A stretch of 64,000 bases of DNA. Source: an uncultured Flavobacteriales bacterium (GTDB lineage Bacteria > Bacteroidota > Bacteroidia > Flavobacteriales_F > PHOS-HE28). This document shows positions 18,167 through 26,585 of the stretch, piece after piece. The notes under the pieces are model-generated. The model saw only the letters and a list, made by a program, of their open reading frames with translations, was not told the DNA's origin and did not search any database. How positions within the stretch are numbered: position 1 is the stretch's first letter; each line of letters starts with the position of its first letter. The stretch covers positions 1 to 64,000 of the forward strand of contig CALMPI010000001.1 of assembly GCA_937872175.1 (NCBI GenBank), in the 5' to 3' direction. The position numbers were made by a program, and so were the translations under genes.

Positions 18167-18928
18167 TCAGGCGGCCTGACGGATACGGTCGAGATGGCGC
18201 AGCACCTCCTTGAACCGGTTGTACTTGAGGGTGGGGAGCAGCTGAAGCAGCCCGATGCAGTACTTGCTCATGCCCGCGGGCCGGATGCCGTGCGCCCGCA
18301 TGGCGAGGGCGAAGTGCGAACCGCGGTCGGCCCGGCCCTGCTTCAGTTCGGCCACCACGATGCCGTCCAGACCGGCCTCGAGCGATGGCTCATGGAACAG
18401 GCTGAAGCGCAGGCCCAGGTCGATGGTGAGGCGCTCGGCGCGCTCGCGGTGCACGAAGGTGAGCCGGACGAAGCGGTTCCACAGCACCGGCACCAGGGCT
18501 TCCGTGCTGCGCGAGGCACCGGCCACGAAGACGGCCTGGTCGCCCGCCAGCGCCTCGGGGATGCCGGCGACCTCCAACCGGTGCTTGTCCGTGCGTCCCG
18601 CACCGGTCTTGCGCTTCACCTCCAGGAAGCAGAGCCCGCTGCCCACGTACTCGCGGAACCGCACCTTGCGGCGCAGCGTGCGCCCGTTGTGGTGGTCGTG
18701 GTAGTCGCGCAGCCCCGGCGTATCGAAGTACAGCGAGCGGTAATGGCTCCCACGCACCCCGTCCACCTCCAGGAGGCGGTAGTGCGACAGCATGTCGGCC
18801 AGCACCGCAGGCAGCAACGCCTCGCTGAACACGTACTTGGTGTCCATGCGGTCCTGCAGCTTCACGCCGTCCATCTCCGCGAGGGTGATGGGCGCGAAGC
18901 GTTCGAGCAGTGCCGGCAGGGTCGTCAT
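18167..18928 (-). CDS. VTC-domain polyphosphate polymerase
   Basis: 253 residues. VTC domains polymerise polyphosphate from ATP inside a tunnel lined with basic residues. Seen here are LQDRMDTKYVF near the N-terminus (the R..TKY element), HYRSLYFDT, RRKVRFREYV, FLEVKRKTGAGRTDKHR, and the C-terminal KYCIGL. The metal-binding Glu of FLEVKRK and several Lys/Arg of the tunnel are conserved. It forms an operon with the DUF4956 gene. A TAGCTTTG box lies 11 nt upstream of its ATG, in a short divergent region shared with cdd. Confidence 0.9.
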   Translation of the reverse strand: MTTLPALLERFAPITLAEMDGVKLQDRMDTKYVFSEALLPAVLADMLSHYRLLEVDGVRGSHYRSLYFDTPGLRDYHDHHNGRTLRRKVRFREYVGSGLCFLEVKRKTGAGRTDKHRLEVAGIPEALAGDQAVFVAGASRSTEALVPVLWNRFVRLTFVHRERAERLTIDLGLRFSLFHEPSLEAGLDGIVVAELKQGRADRGSHFALAMRAHGIRPAGMSKYCIGLLQLLPTLKYNRFKEVLRHLDRIRQAA

Positions 18929-18939
18929 CGCGGGGGCGC

Positions 18940-18947
18940 CAAAGCTA
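18940..18947 (-). promoter_or_regulatory. -7 box (TAGCTTTG) for the polyphosphate polymerase operon
   Basis: Perfect TAnnTTTG match on the minus strand, 11 nt before the ATG at 18928. The cdd box is 45 nt away on the other strand. Confidence 0.65.
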
Positions 18948-18992
18948 GGGATCGGTGCGGGTGGGCCGGGTGCGGCGTGCGGTCCGGGGCCC

Positions 18993-19000
18993 TACCTTGG
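18993..19000 (+). promoter_or_regulatory. -7 box (TACCTTGG) for cdd
   Basis: One mismatch to TAnnTTTG, 18 nt before the cdd ATG at 19019. Confidence 0.5.
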
Positions 19001-19018
19001 GCCACCTTTCCCCGGCCC

Positions 19019-19504
19019 ATGTCCAGCACGCGCAAGGTGACCACCGTGTACATGCACCACGCTGCATGGAGCGCCCTGCCCAAGGAGGACCAGGAGTTGC
19101 TGAAGCTCGCCCAGCGCGCCGCTGGGAACGCCTACGCGCGGTACTCCCGCTTCAAGGTGGGCGCGGCGCTGCGGCTGGAGAGCGGTGAGATCATTCCCGG
19201 CAGCAACCAGGAGAACGCCAGCTTTCCGGCAGGCATCTGCGCGGAACGTGCGGCCCTGCACGCCGCCATGAGCGTGCTGCCCAAGGGGGTGGTGGAGTGC
19301 ATGGCCATCGTGGTGCCCCAAGTGAAGGGCCGCGAACCGGTGACCCCCTGCGGCATCTGCCGCCAGGCCCTGTTGGAGCAGGAGCACCGCCAGGGTTCAC
19401 CCCTGCGGCTGCTGATGGGCATCGTGCGCGGTCCCGTGCTGGAGACCTTCAGCGCCGAAAGCCTGCTGCCGCTCTCCTTCGACAGCAGCTTCCTGAAGCG
19501 CTGA
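19019..19504 (+). CDS. cdd: Cytidine deaminase
   Basis: 161 residues from ATG 19019; the frame is open far upstream into the previous gene's antisense, but the start is set by the -7 box and by MSSTRKV. It deaminates cytidine and deoxycytidine to uridine in pyrimidine salvage. The zinc motifs are present: NASFPAGICAERAALHA (Cys-Ala-Glu) and PCGICRQAL (PCxxC). An SRFKVGAAL substrate loop precedes them. Length of about 160 is slightly longer than the 130-residue homotetrameric class, as in other Bacteroidota. Confidence 0.93.
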   Translation: MSSTRKVTTVYMHHAAWSALPKEDQELLKLAQRAAGNAYARYSRFKVGAALRLESGEIIPGSNQENASFPAGICAERAALHAAMSVLPKGVVECMAIVVPQVKGREPVTPCGICRQALLEQEHRQGSPLRLLMGIVRGPVLETFSAESLLPLSFDSSFLKR

Positions 19505-19523
19505 CGGGCATCGGGGCGGGGGC

Positions 19524-19531
19524 TATCTTTG
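19524..19531 (+). promoter_or_regulatory. -7 box (TATCTTTG) for pdhA
   Basis: Perfect TAnnTTTG match 26 nt before the pdhA ATG and 19 nt after the cdd stop, in a 53-nt intergenic gap. Confidence 0.7.
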
Positions 19532-19557
19532 GCGCCCGCCCGAAGGGCCCACCCGCC

Positions 19558-20595
19558 ATGCCCACCAAGACCGCCCCACCCGCCAAGAAGAACCCCCGCC
19601 CGACCGACGGTGGCCACGGCAAGGAGACCTACCAACGCTGGTTCAAGGACATGCTCTTGATGCGGCGCTTCGAGGAGAAGTGCGGCCAGTTGTACACCAT
19701 GCAGAAGTTCGGCGGCTTCTGCCACCTCTACATCGGGCAGGAGGCCATCCTGGCGGGCATGGTCACCGCCATGGGCACCGACGACCGCATCATCACGGGC
19801 TACCGCGACCACTGCCACCCGTTGGTGCTGGGCGAAACGCCGCACCGGGTGATGGCCGAGCTCTATGGCCGCACCACCGGCACCAGCAAGGGCAAGGGCG
19901 GCAGCATGCACTTCTTCGACAAGAGCCGCAACCTGTTCGGAGGGCACGGCATCGTGGGCGGGCAGATCGGCCTCGGCGCCGGCATCGCCTTCGCCGACAA
20001 GTACCGCGGTGGCGACCAGGTGACCCTGTGCATGATGGGCGACGGCGCCGTGCGCCAGGGCATGCTGCACGAGACCTTCAACATGGCGATGACCTGGAAG
20101 CTCCCGGTGGTCTTCATCATCGAGAACAACCAGTACGCCATGGGCACCAGCGTGGAGCGCACCAGCAACGTGCACGAGCTGCACCGCCTGGGCGAGAGCT
20201 ACGACATGCCCGGCGAGCCGGTGGACGGCATGAAGTGCGAGGCCGTGCACGCCGCCATCGCCAAGGCCTGCGCCCATTGCCGCGAAGGCCACGGGCCCTA
20301 CCTGCTGGAGATCAACACCTACCGGTACCGCGGCCATAGCATGAGCGATCCGCAGAAGTACCGCAGCAAGGAGGAGGTGGAGGCCTACAAGCAGCAGGAT
20401 CCCATTGAGGACGTGCGCGCCAAGCTCCTGGAGAACAAGTGGTCCACCGAGGCCGAGCTGGAGACCCTGGACGAGGCGATCAAGAAGGAGGTGGAGGAGG
20501 CCGTGAAGTTCGCCGAGGAGAGCCCGCTGCCCGAGTCGAAGGAGCTTTACGAGGACGTGTACAGGACGCCCGATTATCCGTTCATCAAGGACTGA
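19558..20595 (+). CDS. pdhA: Pyruvate dehydrogenase E1 component subunit alpha
   Basis: 345 residues from ATG 19558. This thiamine-diphosphate subunit decarboxylates pyruvate in the pyruvate dehydrogenase complex. Features are RRFEEKCGQLY, GQEAILAG, the GTSKGKGGSMHF segment, GDGAVRQGMLHETFNMA (GDGxxxQGxxxEaxNxA; TPP-Mg motif), NNQYAMGTSVERTS and the regulatory-loop region YRYRGHSMSDPQKYRSKEE. The N-terminal Lys/Pro-rich tail is short. The E1 beta gene is not in the window, which is common in Bacteroidota. Followed after 115 nt by the E2 gene. Confidence 0.93.
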   Translation: MPTKTAPPAKKNPRPTDGGHGKETYQRWFKDMLLMRRFEEKCGQLYTMQKFGGFCHLYIGQEAILAGMVTAMGTDDRIITGYRDHCHPLVLGETPHRVMAELYGRTTGTSKGKGGSMHFFDKSRNLFGGHGIVGGQIGLGAGIAFADKYRGGDQVTLCMMGDGAVRQGMLHETFNMAMTWKLPVVFIIENNQYAMGTSVERTSNVHELHRLGESYDMPGEPVDGMKCEAVHAAIAKACAHCREGHGPYLLEINTYRYRGHSMSDPQKYRSKEEVEAYKQQDPIEDVRAKLLENKWSTEAELETLDEAIKKEVEEAVKFAEESPLPESKELYEDVYRTPDYPFIKD

Positions 20596-20607
20596 GCTCC
20601 GACCGCA

Positions 20608-20688
20608 ACGACGCAACGACCGCTACGAATGCGCAACGCCAGCGAACAGCGGGTATCATCAACCACCATGGCGTTCACGTTGCGTCGT
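20608..20688. repeat. Inverted repeat in the pdhA-pdhC gap
   Basis: ACGACGCAACG (20608-20618) is the exact reverse complement of CGTTGCGTCGT (20678-20688). The 59-nt spacer makes this more likely a protein-binding pair or a weak mRNA hairpin than a terminator, since no T-run follows. It ends 22 nt before the pdhC ATG. Confidence 0.5.
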
Positions 20689-20710
20689 GTCGGTTAATCA
20701 CGAAGACACC

Positions 20711-21982
20711 ATGGCCGAGATCGTACGCATGCCGAAGCTGAGCGACACCATGACGGAAGGGGTCGTTGCGAAGTGGCACAAGAAGGTGGGTGACAAGGTG
20801 AAGAGCGGCGAGATCCTCGCCGAGATCGAGACGGACAAGGCCACCATGGAATTCGAGAGCTTCCATGATGGCGTGCTGCTGCACATCGGCGTGCCGGAGG
20901 GCAAGACCGCCGAGGTGGACAGCCTGCTGGCCGTGTTCGGCAAGGAAGGGGAGGACATCAGCAAGCTTCTCGCTGAAGCTGCAAGTAGCGCTCCAAAGGA
21001 GCAGGCGCAGGAGGCAAAGACCCCAGCCCCCGCCCCTGCTCCCGCACCTGCCACTGCCCCTGTTGCGGTTACTGCGGCACCTGCACCTGCACCCAAGCCT
21101 GCTCCCGTGGCACCGGCTACGAACGGCAGCGGCCGCAAGCACGCCAGTCCGCTCGCGAAGCGCCTGGCCCAGGAGAAGGGCATCGACATCGGCCGGGTGA
21201 AGGGCAGCGGTCCGGATGGCCGTGTGACCAAGCGCGACGTCGAAGGGTATACCGGTGGCGGCATGGCTTACGCCGCGCCGCAGGTCGAGTCATTCACCGA
21301 GGTGGCCGTGAGCCAGATGCGCAAGACCATCGCGCGCCGCCTGGCCGAGAGCAAGTTCAGCGCCCCGCATTTCTACCTCACGTTGGAGATCCCCATGGAC
21401 CGCGCGATGCAGGTCCGCGAGGCGATCAACGCGAGCATCGCGCCCGACAAGATCAGCTTCAACGACCTGGTGATCAAGGCCGCCGCCGTGGCCCTGAAGC
21501 AGCACCCCAAGGTGAACAGCAGCTGGCTCGGCGACCGCATCCGATACAACGAGCACGTGCACATCGGCGTGGCCGTGGCCGTGGAGGAGGGCCTGCTGGT
21601 GCCCGTGGTGCGCTTCGCCGACGGCAAGCCGCTGCGCACCATCGGCGCCGAGGTGCGCGACATGGCCAGGAAGGCCAAGGAGAAGAAGCTGCAACCCGCC
21701 GACTGGGAGGGCAACACCTTCACCATCTCCAACCTCGGCATGTTCGGCATCGAGGAGTTCACCGCCATCATCAACCCGCCCGACGCGTGCATCCTGGCCG
21801 TGGGCGGCATCGTGGAGAAGCCCGTGGTGCGCCACGGCGCCATCGTGCCCGGCCACACCATGAAGGTGACGCTGAGCTGCGACCACCGCGTGGTGGACGG
21901 CGCCACCGGCGCCGCCTTCCTCAACACCTTCAAGGGGCTGATGGAGGAGCCGGCGCTGCTGCTGGGGATGGGGGCGATCTGA
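20711..21982 (+). CDS. pdhC: Pyruvate dehydrogenase E2, dihydrolipoamide acetyltransferase
   Basis: 423 residues from ATG 20711 (MAEIVRMPKLSDTM), preferred over an in-frame start 8 codons earlier. It carries one N-terminal lipoyl domain with the lipoylated lysine in ETDKATMEFE, a long Ala/Pro linker (about residues 98-145), a peripheral-subunit-binding domain (HASPLAKRLAQEKGIDI through GRVTKRDV) and the C-terminal catalytic domain with DHRVVDGATGAAFL (the HxxxDG motif). It transfers acetyl from lipoamide to CoA. Only one lipoyl domain is present, whereas many E2 proteins have two or three. Cotranscription with pdhA is likely. Confidence 0.92.
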   Translation: MAEIVRMPKLSDTMTEGVVAKWHKKVGDKVKSGEILAEIETDKATMEFESFHDGVLLHIGVPEGKTAEVDSLLAVFGKEGEDISKLLAEAASSAPKEQAQEAKTPAPAPAPAPATAPVAVTAAPAPAPKPAPVAPATNGSGRKHASPLAKRLAQEKGIDIGRVKGSGPDGRVTKRDVEGYTGGGMAYAAPQVESFTEVAVSQMRKTIARRLAESKFSAPHFYLTLEIPMDRAMQVREAINASIAPDKISFNDLVIKAAAVALKQHPKVNSSWLGDRIRYNEHVHIGVAVAVEEGLLVPVVRFADGKPLRTIGAEVRDMARKAKEKKLQPADWEGNTFTISNLGMFGIEEFTAIINPPDACILAVGGIVEKPVVRHGAIVPGHTMKVTLSCDHRVVDGATGAAFLNTFKGLMEEPALLLGMGAI

Positions 21983-22223
21983 GCCGAGCTGGCGTCCGGC
22001 TATCTTCCCCCCATGGGCTTTCTGGACGGCCTGCTTCCCACGTTCGCGAAGACCGGTCTGCGTGAGCTGGCCTGGCCATTACGGATGGCACCCTCCACGG
22101 TCCGATCATCGTGCAGTGATCGTTTCCCCGGTCGCTGGTGTCCGCATCGCTCCGTTCCCTGATCGGTAGGGCCGGAATGTGGATCGCTCCGCAACAACCT
22201 TCGGCCGCGGTCGTTCGGACAGC
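21983..22223. other. Intergenic stretch with no supported gene
   Basis: 241 nt between pdhC and the lipoprotein gene. It holds a -7-like TATCTTCC at about 22000-22007 that faces only a 17-codon open frame from 22012 ending at a stop. No RNA fold or longer gene is evident. It may be the remnant of a lost gene. Confidence 0.3.
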
Positions 22224-22877
22224 ATGAACCGAACGAACCTCCACTTCCGCGCCGTTCCGCTTGCGCTGCTGTCGACAGCCCTGTTCCTGTCCTGCCGGAA
22301 GGACACCAGCGAACCGCCGGCGAACGGGGATCCGACCCCGGCGGCCGCATCCTGGTCCAAACTCGTCATAGGCAACACCTGGACCTATGCCATCGTGCAG
22401 TTCGACAGCCTGGACAACGAGGTTCCGACCACGTGGACGGATGTGGTCACGGTGACCGGCGATTCGGTGGTGAACGGAACCACCTGGTCGGTGGTCCAGG
22501 GCACACGCGACATCCACAACCCCGGGCAGACCAGTGGATACACACATCTCCTGCGCGACTCCGCCGATTGCATCGTCGCGCTCGGCGGTGCCTGCGTCTT
22601 CCGCGCGAACGCACCCGGTGCTTCGCTGTTCGCCAGCGTCATCCCCCCTTCGGGTACGCTCACCTGGAGCATGGCCGATGCGCCCGCGTCGGTCGTGGTA
22701 CCGGCAGGCACCTTCACCACGGCCGTGGTGGAAGGTGAGGCTGAATACCCTGGGTTGCCGGTGCGTACCCTTCGCACCCACCGGGCCGATGGGATCGGTC
22801 TGGTGCAGGACGAAACGAAGTACCTCTTCAGCGGCGGAGGCTACCGCAAGAAGCTCAGCGCCTATTCGGTGCAGTAG
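22224..22877 (+). CDS. Hypothetical lipoprotein
   Basis: 217 residues from ATG 22224. The N-terminus has a hydrophobic signal (VPLALLSTALFLSC) with lipobox Cys24, so the mature protein is a lipoprotein of the cell envelope. The rest is a soluble domain starting WSKLVIGNTWTYAI and continuing as alternating strands; the pattern of a leading WxYxxxxxD..G... segment is often seen in Bacteroidota lipoproteins of unknown role. No enzymatic motif is visible. There is no clear operon partner. Confidence 0.75.
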   Translation: MNRTNLHFRAVPLALLSTALFLSCRKDTSEPPANGDPTPAAASWSKLVIGNTWTYAIVQFDSLDNEVPTTWTDVVTVTGDSVVNGTTWSVVQGTRDIHNPGQTSGYTHLLRDSADCIVALGGACVFRANAPGASLFASVIPPSGTLTWSMADAPASVVVPAGTFTTAVVEGEAEYPGLPVRTLRTHRADGIGLVQDETKYLFSGGGYRKKLSAYSVQ

Positions 22878-22894
22878 GCGTCCGATCGCGCGGC

Positions 22895-22902
22895 TAACTT
22901 GC
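22895..22902 (+). promoter_or_regulatory. -7 box (TAACTTGC) for the methyltransferase
   Basis: A near match to TAnnTTTG whose end is 5 nt before the GTG at 22908. It defines the start, because the TTG codon that would extend the frame (22899) lies inside the box. Confidence 0.5.
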
Positions 22903-22907
22903 CGCTC

Positions 22908-23624
22908 GTGCTGAACAGCCTCAAACGATGGTTGCGGGAGCGGGCGCTGAGCGGTGATGTTGTGCGCTGCCCCTTGTGCGAACGCGGTGCCGTGGCCTAC
23001 CTGCCCAGCGGCACCCCGCCGAGGCCGCACGCCCTGTGCCCGTTCTGCGGTTCGCTGGAACGCACCCGCATGATGGGCCTGGCCCTGACGCAGCGGGGCC
23101 TTCCCAAGGCCGGACAGCGGGTGTTGCACGTGGCGCCCGACCGCAGCCTGCGCGAACGGATCCAAGCGGTCCCGGGCATCACCTACATCGCCGGCGACAA
23201 GAAGGAGCCGGGCTACACCTACCCGCCAGGCACCGAGGACCTGGACGTGACCAGCCTGCCGTACCCGGCGGACCACTTCGATCTGGTGATCTGCTCGCAT
23301 GTGCTGGAACACGTACCGGATGACCGCAAAGCGATGCGCGAGCTCTGCCGCGTGCTCAAGCCCGGCGGGCTGGCCATCCTGCTGGTGCCCATGAGCGATC
23401 GGCCCGTCACCGACGAGGATCCAGCGGTGACCGATCCCGACGAGCGCCAGCGACGCTTCGGGCAGCGCGATCACGTCCGCCTCTATGGCCGCGACTATTT
23501 CGATCGCCTGCGTGCGGCGGGCTTCACCGTCACGGTGGAACGGCCGGCGGCCAGCCTGCCGGCGGAGGCGGTCTTCCGCTTCGGCCTCAAGGCCGATGAG
23601 GACCTGGTGCTGGGAACGAAGTGA
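22908..23624 (+). CDS. Class I SAM-dependent methyltransferase with N-terminal zinc-ribbon-like Cys pairs
   Basis: 238 residues from GTG 22908. The N-terminal part has VRCPLCERG and ALCPFCGSLERTR, a CxxC...CxxC pair typical of a small zinc-binding module. The methyltransferase core follows: GQRVLHVAPDRSLRERI (SAM motif I variant), DLDVTSLPYPADHFDLVICSHVLEHVPDD (motifs II-III) and the ELCRVLKPGGLAILLVP strand. The substrate is unknown. The 3' end overlaps the convergent CHAD gene by 130 nt, an unusually long overlap for this window. Confidence 0.85.
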   Translation: MLNSLKRWLRERALSGDVVRCPLCERGAVAYLPSGTPPRPHALCPFCGSLERTRMMGLALTQRGLPKAGQRVLHVAPDRSLRERIQAVPGITYIAGDKKEPGYTYPPGTEDLDVTSLPYPADHFDLVICSHVLEHVPDDRKAMRELCRVLKPGGLAILLVPMSDRPVTDEDPAVTDPDERQRRFGQRDHVRLYGRDYFDRLRAAGFTVTVERPAASLPAEAVFRFGLKADEDLVLGTK

Positions 23625-24430
23625 TCCAGGCCTTCGGGCAATAGCTCCTGCAGTTCGCGGCGCACGTGGCGCTCCATCCGGTGAAGGCGGGCGGTCATGC
23701 GCCCGGCGAGCACTGCATCGCTGTTCCGATCCTTCGGCCGGCCGCGGAACAGATGGCAGAGCAGCACCAGGTCCTGGCGGGTGCCGAGCAGCTGCTGGGC
23801 GTTCCGGCACCTTCGCCGCAGTGAAGCCTGCGCGCGTGGGAGGGGTCGGTCCGGCCACAGGTCCAGCGCATGCACCGCGTGCTTGATCCGCTTCCGGACC
23901 GTGTGCAATGCATCGGCCGCATCATCGTGATGGAGGTGTTCCGCGGCGTCGCGCAGGTCGTCGTTGATGGCCTTGCCGAGCGCATGGCGCCACGCGGACG
24001 GGCTCAAACGGCCAAGCCCGGGGACAAGTGCCTTACGCAGCTCGTCGACCAGATGGCCCCGCCGTTGCAGGGTGCGGAGCAATCGCTCATCCGCCTGCGG
24101 GGCGCCGTCCGCCAACCGTCTTCGGGCCCGGGCGGCGGTGCGGCCGGTCGGCGCTTCGGTCGCGAGCAGATCGAGCAGCACCTGGCGGTCGCGGACGCGG
24201 CCGGCCACCTTGAAGAGCCGGTCCAGGTGTCGTCGAAGGCGCTTCGGTGTCCGGCATCCGGGTGTGCGCCGCGCCAGGCGGATCAGCGACCGGGCGCGCT
24301 TGAGCACCACGCGCAAGGCGTGCACCTCCACGGGCCCGGGGCTTGCGTCCGCAGCGGCCATCGCCCGTTCAAGGGCCGTCACCACACGCTCCATCCGGAG
24401 CGGCAGGGAGGATGCGCGCCGGGCAGCCAT
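23495..24430 (-). CDS. CHAD domain-containing protein
   Basis: 311 residues from ATG 24430, set by the -7 box 4 nt upstream. A helical, Arg/His-rich protein with VHALRVVLKRARSLIRL near the N-terminus and HTVRKRIKHAVHALDLW in the second half, the duplicated helical signature of CHAD domains. CHAD proteins are known to bind polyphosphate through conserved His/Arg/Lys surfaces. The C-terminal 45 or so residues run antisense through the methyltransferase gene and may be non-conserved. Divergent from recG. In this window it is one of four genes pointing to polyphosphate. Confidence 0.85.
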   Translation of the reverse strand: MAARRASSLPLRMERVVTALERAMAAADASPGPVEVHALRVVLKRARSLIRLARRTPGCRTPKRLRRHLDRLFKVAGRVRDRQVLLDLLATEAPTGRTAARARRRLADGAPQADERLLRTLQRRGHLVDELRKALVPGLGRLSPSAWRHALGKAINDDLRDAAEHLHHDDAADALHTVRKRIKHAVHALDLWPDRPLPRAQASLRRRCRNAQQLLGTRQDLVLLCHLFRGRPKDRNSDAVLAGRMTARLHRMERHVRRELQELLPEGLDHFVPSTRSSSALRPKRKTASAGRLAAGRSTVTVKPAARRRSK

Positions 24431-24434
24431 CCCT

Positions 24435-24467
24435 CGAAGGTAACCCGGAGGTGTGCCGTTAACTTGG
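24435..24467. promoter_or_regulatory. Divergent -7 boxes for the CHAD gene and recG
   Basis: TACCTTCG on the minus strand (24435-24442) ends 4 nt before the CHAD ATG. TAACTTGG on the plus strand (24460-24467) ends 9 nt before the recG ATG. Both have one or two mismatches to TAnnTTTG. Confidence 0.5.
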
Positions 24468-24476
24468 CCCGTCGTG

Positions 24477-26579
24477 ATGCAGCCGTGGACCGAGACCCCC
24501 ATCGAGTACCTGAAGGGCGTAGGTCCGCAGCGCGGTGAGCTGTTCCGCAAGGAGCTCGGGATCGCCACCTTCAACGACCTGCTGCACCACTTCCCGTTCC
24601 GCTACGTGGACCGCTCGCACTTCCACGCGGTGAAGGACGCGGTGGAGGAGGGCCTGGCCGTGCAGCTGAAGGGGACGCTCACGGGCATCAAGCAGGTGGG
24701 GCAGAAGCAGGGCAAGCGCCTTACGGCGGTGCTCAGCGACGGTACCGGCAGCATCGAGCTGGTGTGGTTCAAGGGCTTGAAGTGGCTGCTGCAGCTGTTG
24801 CGTGAGGGTGTGGTGTACGTGGTGTACGGCAAGGTGAGCGTGTTCAAGGGCCGGCCGAACATCGCGCATCCGGAGCTGGAGAGCGAAGAGTCCTGGCAGG
24901 TGGGCGGTGTCACCGGTCTTCAGCCCGTGTACAGCACCACCGAGAAGGCGGCGGCCAAGGGCCTGCACAGCCGCGCCATCGGCAAGCTCACCAAGGTGCT
25001 GGTGAACCAGCCCGGGATGCACCTGCCCGAGACGCTCAGCGCCGAGCTGGTGGCCTGGCTGGGCGGCATGCCGCGTGCGCAGGCCTTCCACCAGCTGCAT
25101 GCTCCCGCCGATGCCCAGCAGCTCGCCGTGGCCACGCGCCGGCAGAAGTTCGAGGAGCTCTTCTTCATCCAGCTGGAGCTGATCCGCCAGAAGAAGCTCG
25201 TGCAGGAGCGGGTGGAAGGCCAGTGCTTCGACCGGGTGGGCGAGCTGCTGAACCGCTTCTACAAGGAGCACCTGCCCTTCGAGCCCACCAACGCCCAGAA
25301 GCGCGTGGTGAAGGAGGTGCGGCGCGACCTGGGCAGCGGCCGGCAGATGAACCGCCTGGTGCAGGGGGACGTGGGCAGCGGCAAGACGTTGGTGGCCCTG
25401 CTCAGCATGCTGATCGCCCTGGACAACGGCCGCCAGGCCGCCCTGATGGCGCCCACGGAGATCCTCGCCCAACAGCACTTCGCCACGATCAGCGCGATGC
25501 TGAAGGACATGCCCGTGGAGGTGCGCCTGCTCACCGGAAGCACCAAGGCCGCGGAACGGAGAAGCCTGCTCACCGCCCTGCGCAGCGGCCACATCCACAT
25601 CCTCATCGGCACGCACGCCCTGCTGGAGGACGCCGTGCTGTTCCACGACCTCGGCCTGGTGGTGATCGATGAGCAGCACCGCTTCGGGGTGGCGCAACGG
25701 GCGCGCCTCTGGGCCAAGAACACCGTGCCGCCCCATGTGCTGGTGATGACGGCCACGCCCATCCCGCGCACGCTGGCGATGACGCTCTATGGCGACCTGG
25801 ACGTGAGCGTGATCGACGAGCTGCCGCCCGGACGCAAGCCCGTGAAGACCGTGCACCGCTTCGACTCGGCGCGCAACGCGGTGTTCGCCTTCCTGGAGGA
25901 CGAGATCCGCAAGGGGCGCCAGGTGTACGTGGTGTACCCGCTGATCGAGGAAAGCGAGAAGAGCGACCTGAAGGACCTGACGGACGGTTTCGAGGCCATC
26001 ACGCGCCGCTTCCCGCTGCCGCACTACGCGGTGAGCATCGTTCATGGCCGCATGGACCAGGCCACGAAGGACATCGAGATGGCCCGGTTCAAGAAGGGGG
26101 AGACCAGCATCCTGGTGGCCACCACGGTGATCGAGGTGGGTGTGGACGTGCCGAACGCGAGCGTGATGGTGATCGAGAACGCCGAACGCTTCGGGCTGAG
26201 CCAGCTGCATCAGCTGCGCGGGCGTGTGGGGCGCGGGGCCGAACAGAGCTTCTGCATCCTGATGACCGGCGACAAGCTGGGGGCCGAGGCGCGGGAACGC
26301 ATCGGCACCATGGTGCGCACCAACGACGGCTTCGAGATCGCCGAGGCCGACCTGCGGCTGCGTGGTCCGGGCGACCTGATGGGCACCCAGCAGAGCGGGC
26401 TGCCCCAGCTGCATCTGGCCGACCTGGTGCACGATGTGGAACTGCTTCAGCAGGCGCGCGCCGCCGCCATCCGCATCACCGACAGCGATCCCGAGCTGCG
26501 TGATCCGGTCCATGCGCCCATCGCCCGCGCCATGGAGGAACGCATGAAGGACAAGGCGGTGTGGGGCCGGATCAGCTGA
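24477..26579 (+). CDS. recG: ATP-dependent DNA helicase RecG
   Basis: 700 residues from ATG 24477 (MQPWTETPIEYLKGVGPQRG). It remodels stalled replication forks and branch-migrates Holliday junctions. The N-terminal wedge/OB domain contains VQLKGTLTGI. The helicase core has LVQGDVGSGKTLVAL (Walker A near residue 300), APTEILAQQH, VIDEQHRFGV (DExH box near residue 397), TATPIPRTLAM, and the C-terminal half has ATTVIEVGVDVPNA, QLRGRVGRG and the TRG-like LRGPGDLMGTQQSG. Length is standard. Its stop is 6 nt from that of the convergent YhhN gene. Confidence 0.96.
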   Translation: MQPWTETPIEYLKGVGPQRGELFRKELGIATFNDLLHHFPFRYVDRSHFHAVKDAVEEGLAVQLKGTLTGIKQVGQKQGKRLTAVLSDGTGSIELVWFKGLKWLLQLLREGVVYVVYGKVSVFKGRPNIAHPELESEESWQVGGVTGLQPVYSTTEKAAAKGLHSRAIGKLTKVLVNQPGMHLPETLSAELVAWLGGMPRAQAFHQLHAPADAQQLAVATRRQKFEELFFIQLELIRQKKLVQERVEGQCFDRVGELLNRFYKEHLPFEPTNAQKRVVKEVRRDLGSGRQMNRLVQGDVGSGKTLVALLSMLIALDNGRQAALMAPTEILAQQHFATISAMLKDMPVEVRLLTGSTKAAERRSLLTALRSGHIHILIGTHALLEDAVLFHDLGLVVIDEQHRFGVAQRARLWAKNTVPPHVLVMTATPIPRTLAMTLYGDLDVSVIDELPPGRKPVKTVHRFDSARNAVFAFLEDEIRKGRQVYVVYPLIEESEKSDLKDLTDGFEAITRRFPLPHYAVSIVHGRMDQATKDIEMARFKKGETSILVATTVIEVGVDVPNASVMVIENAERFGLSQLHQLRGRVGRGAEQSFCILMTGDKLGAEARERIGTMVRTNDGFEIAEADLRLRGPGDLMGTQQSGLPQLHLADLVHDVELLQQARAAAIRITDSDPELRDPVHAPIARAMEERMKDKAVWGRIS

Positions 26580-26585
26580 GGCGCC

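Noticed and set aside
22012-22065. Short gene beginning MGFSGRP after pdhC
   Set aside because: Only 17 codons before a stop and no family resemblance. Kept only as a remark on the intergenic stretch.
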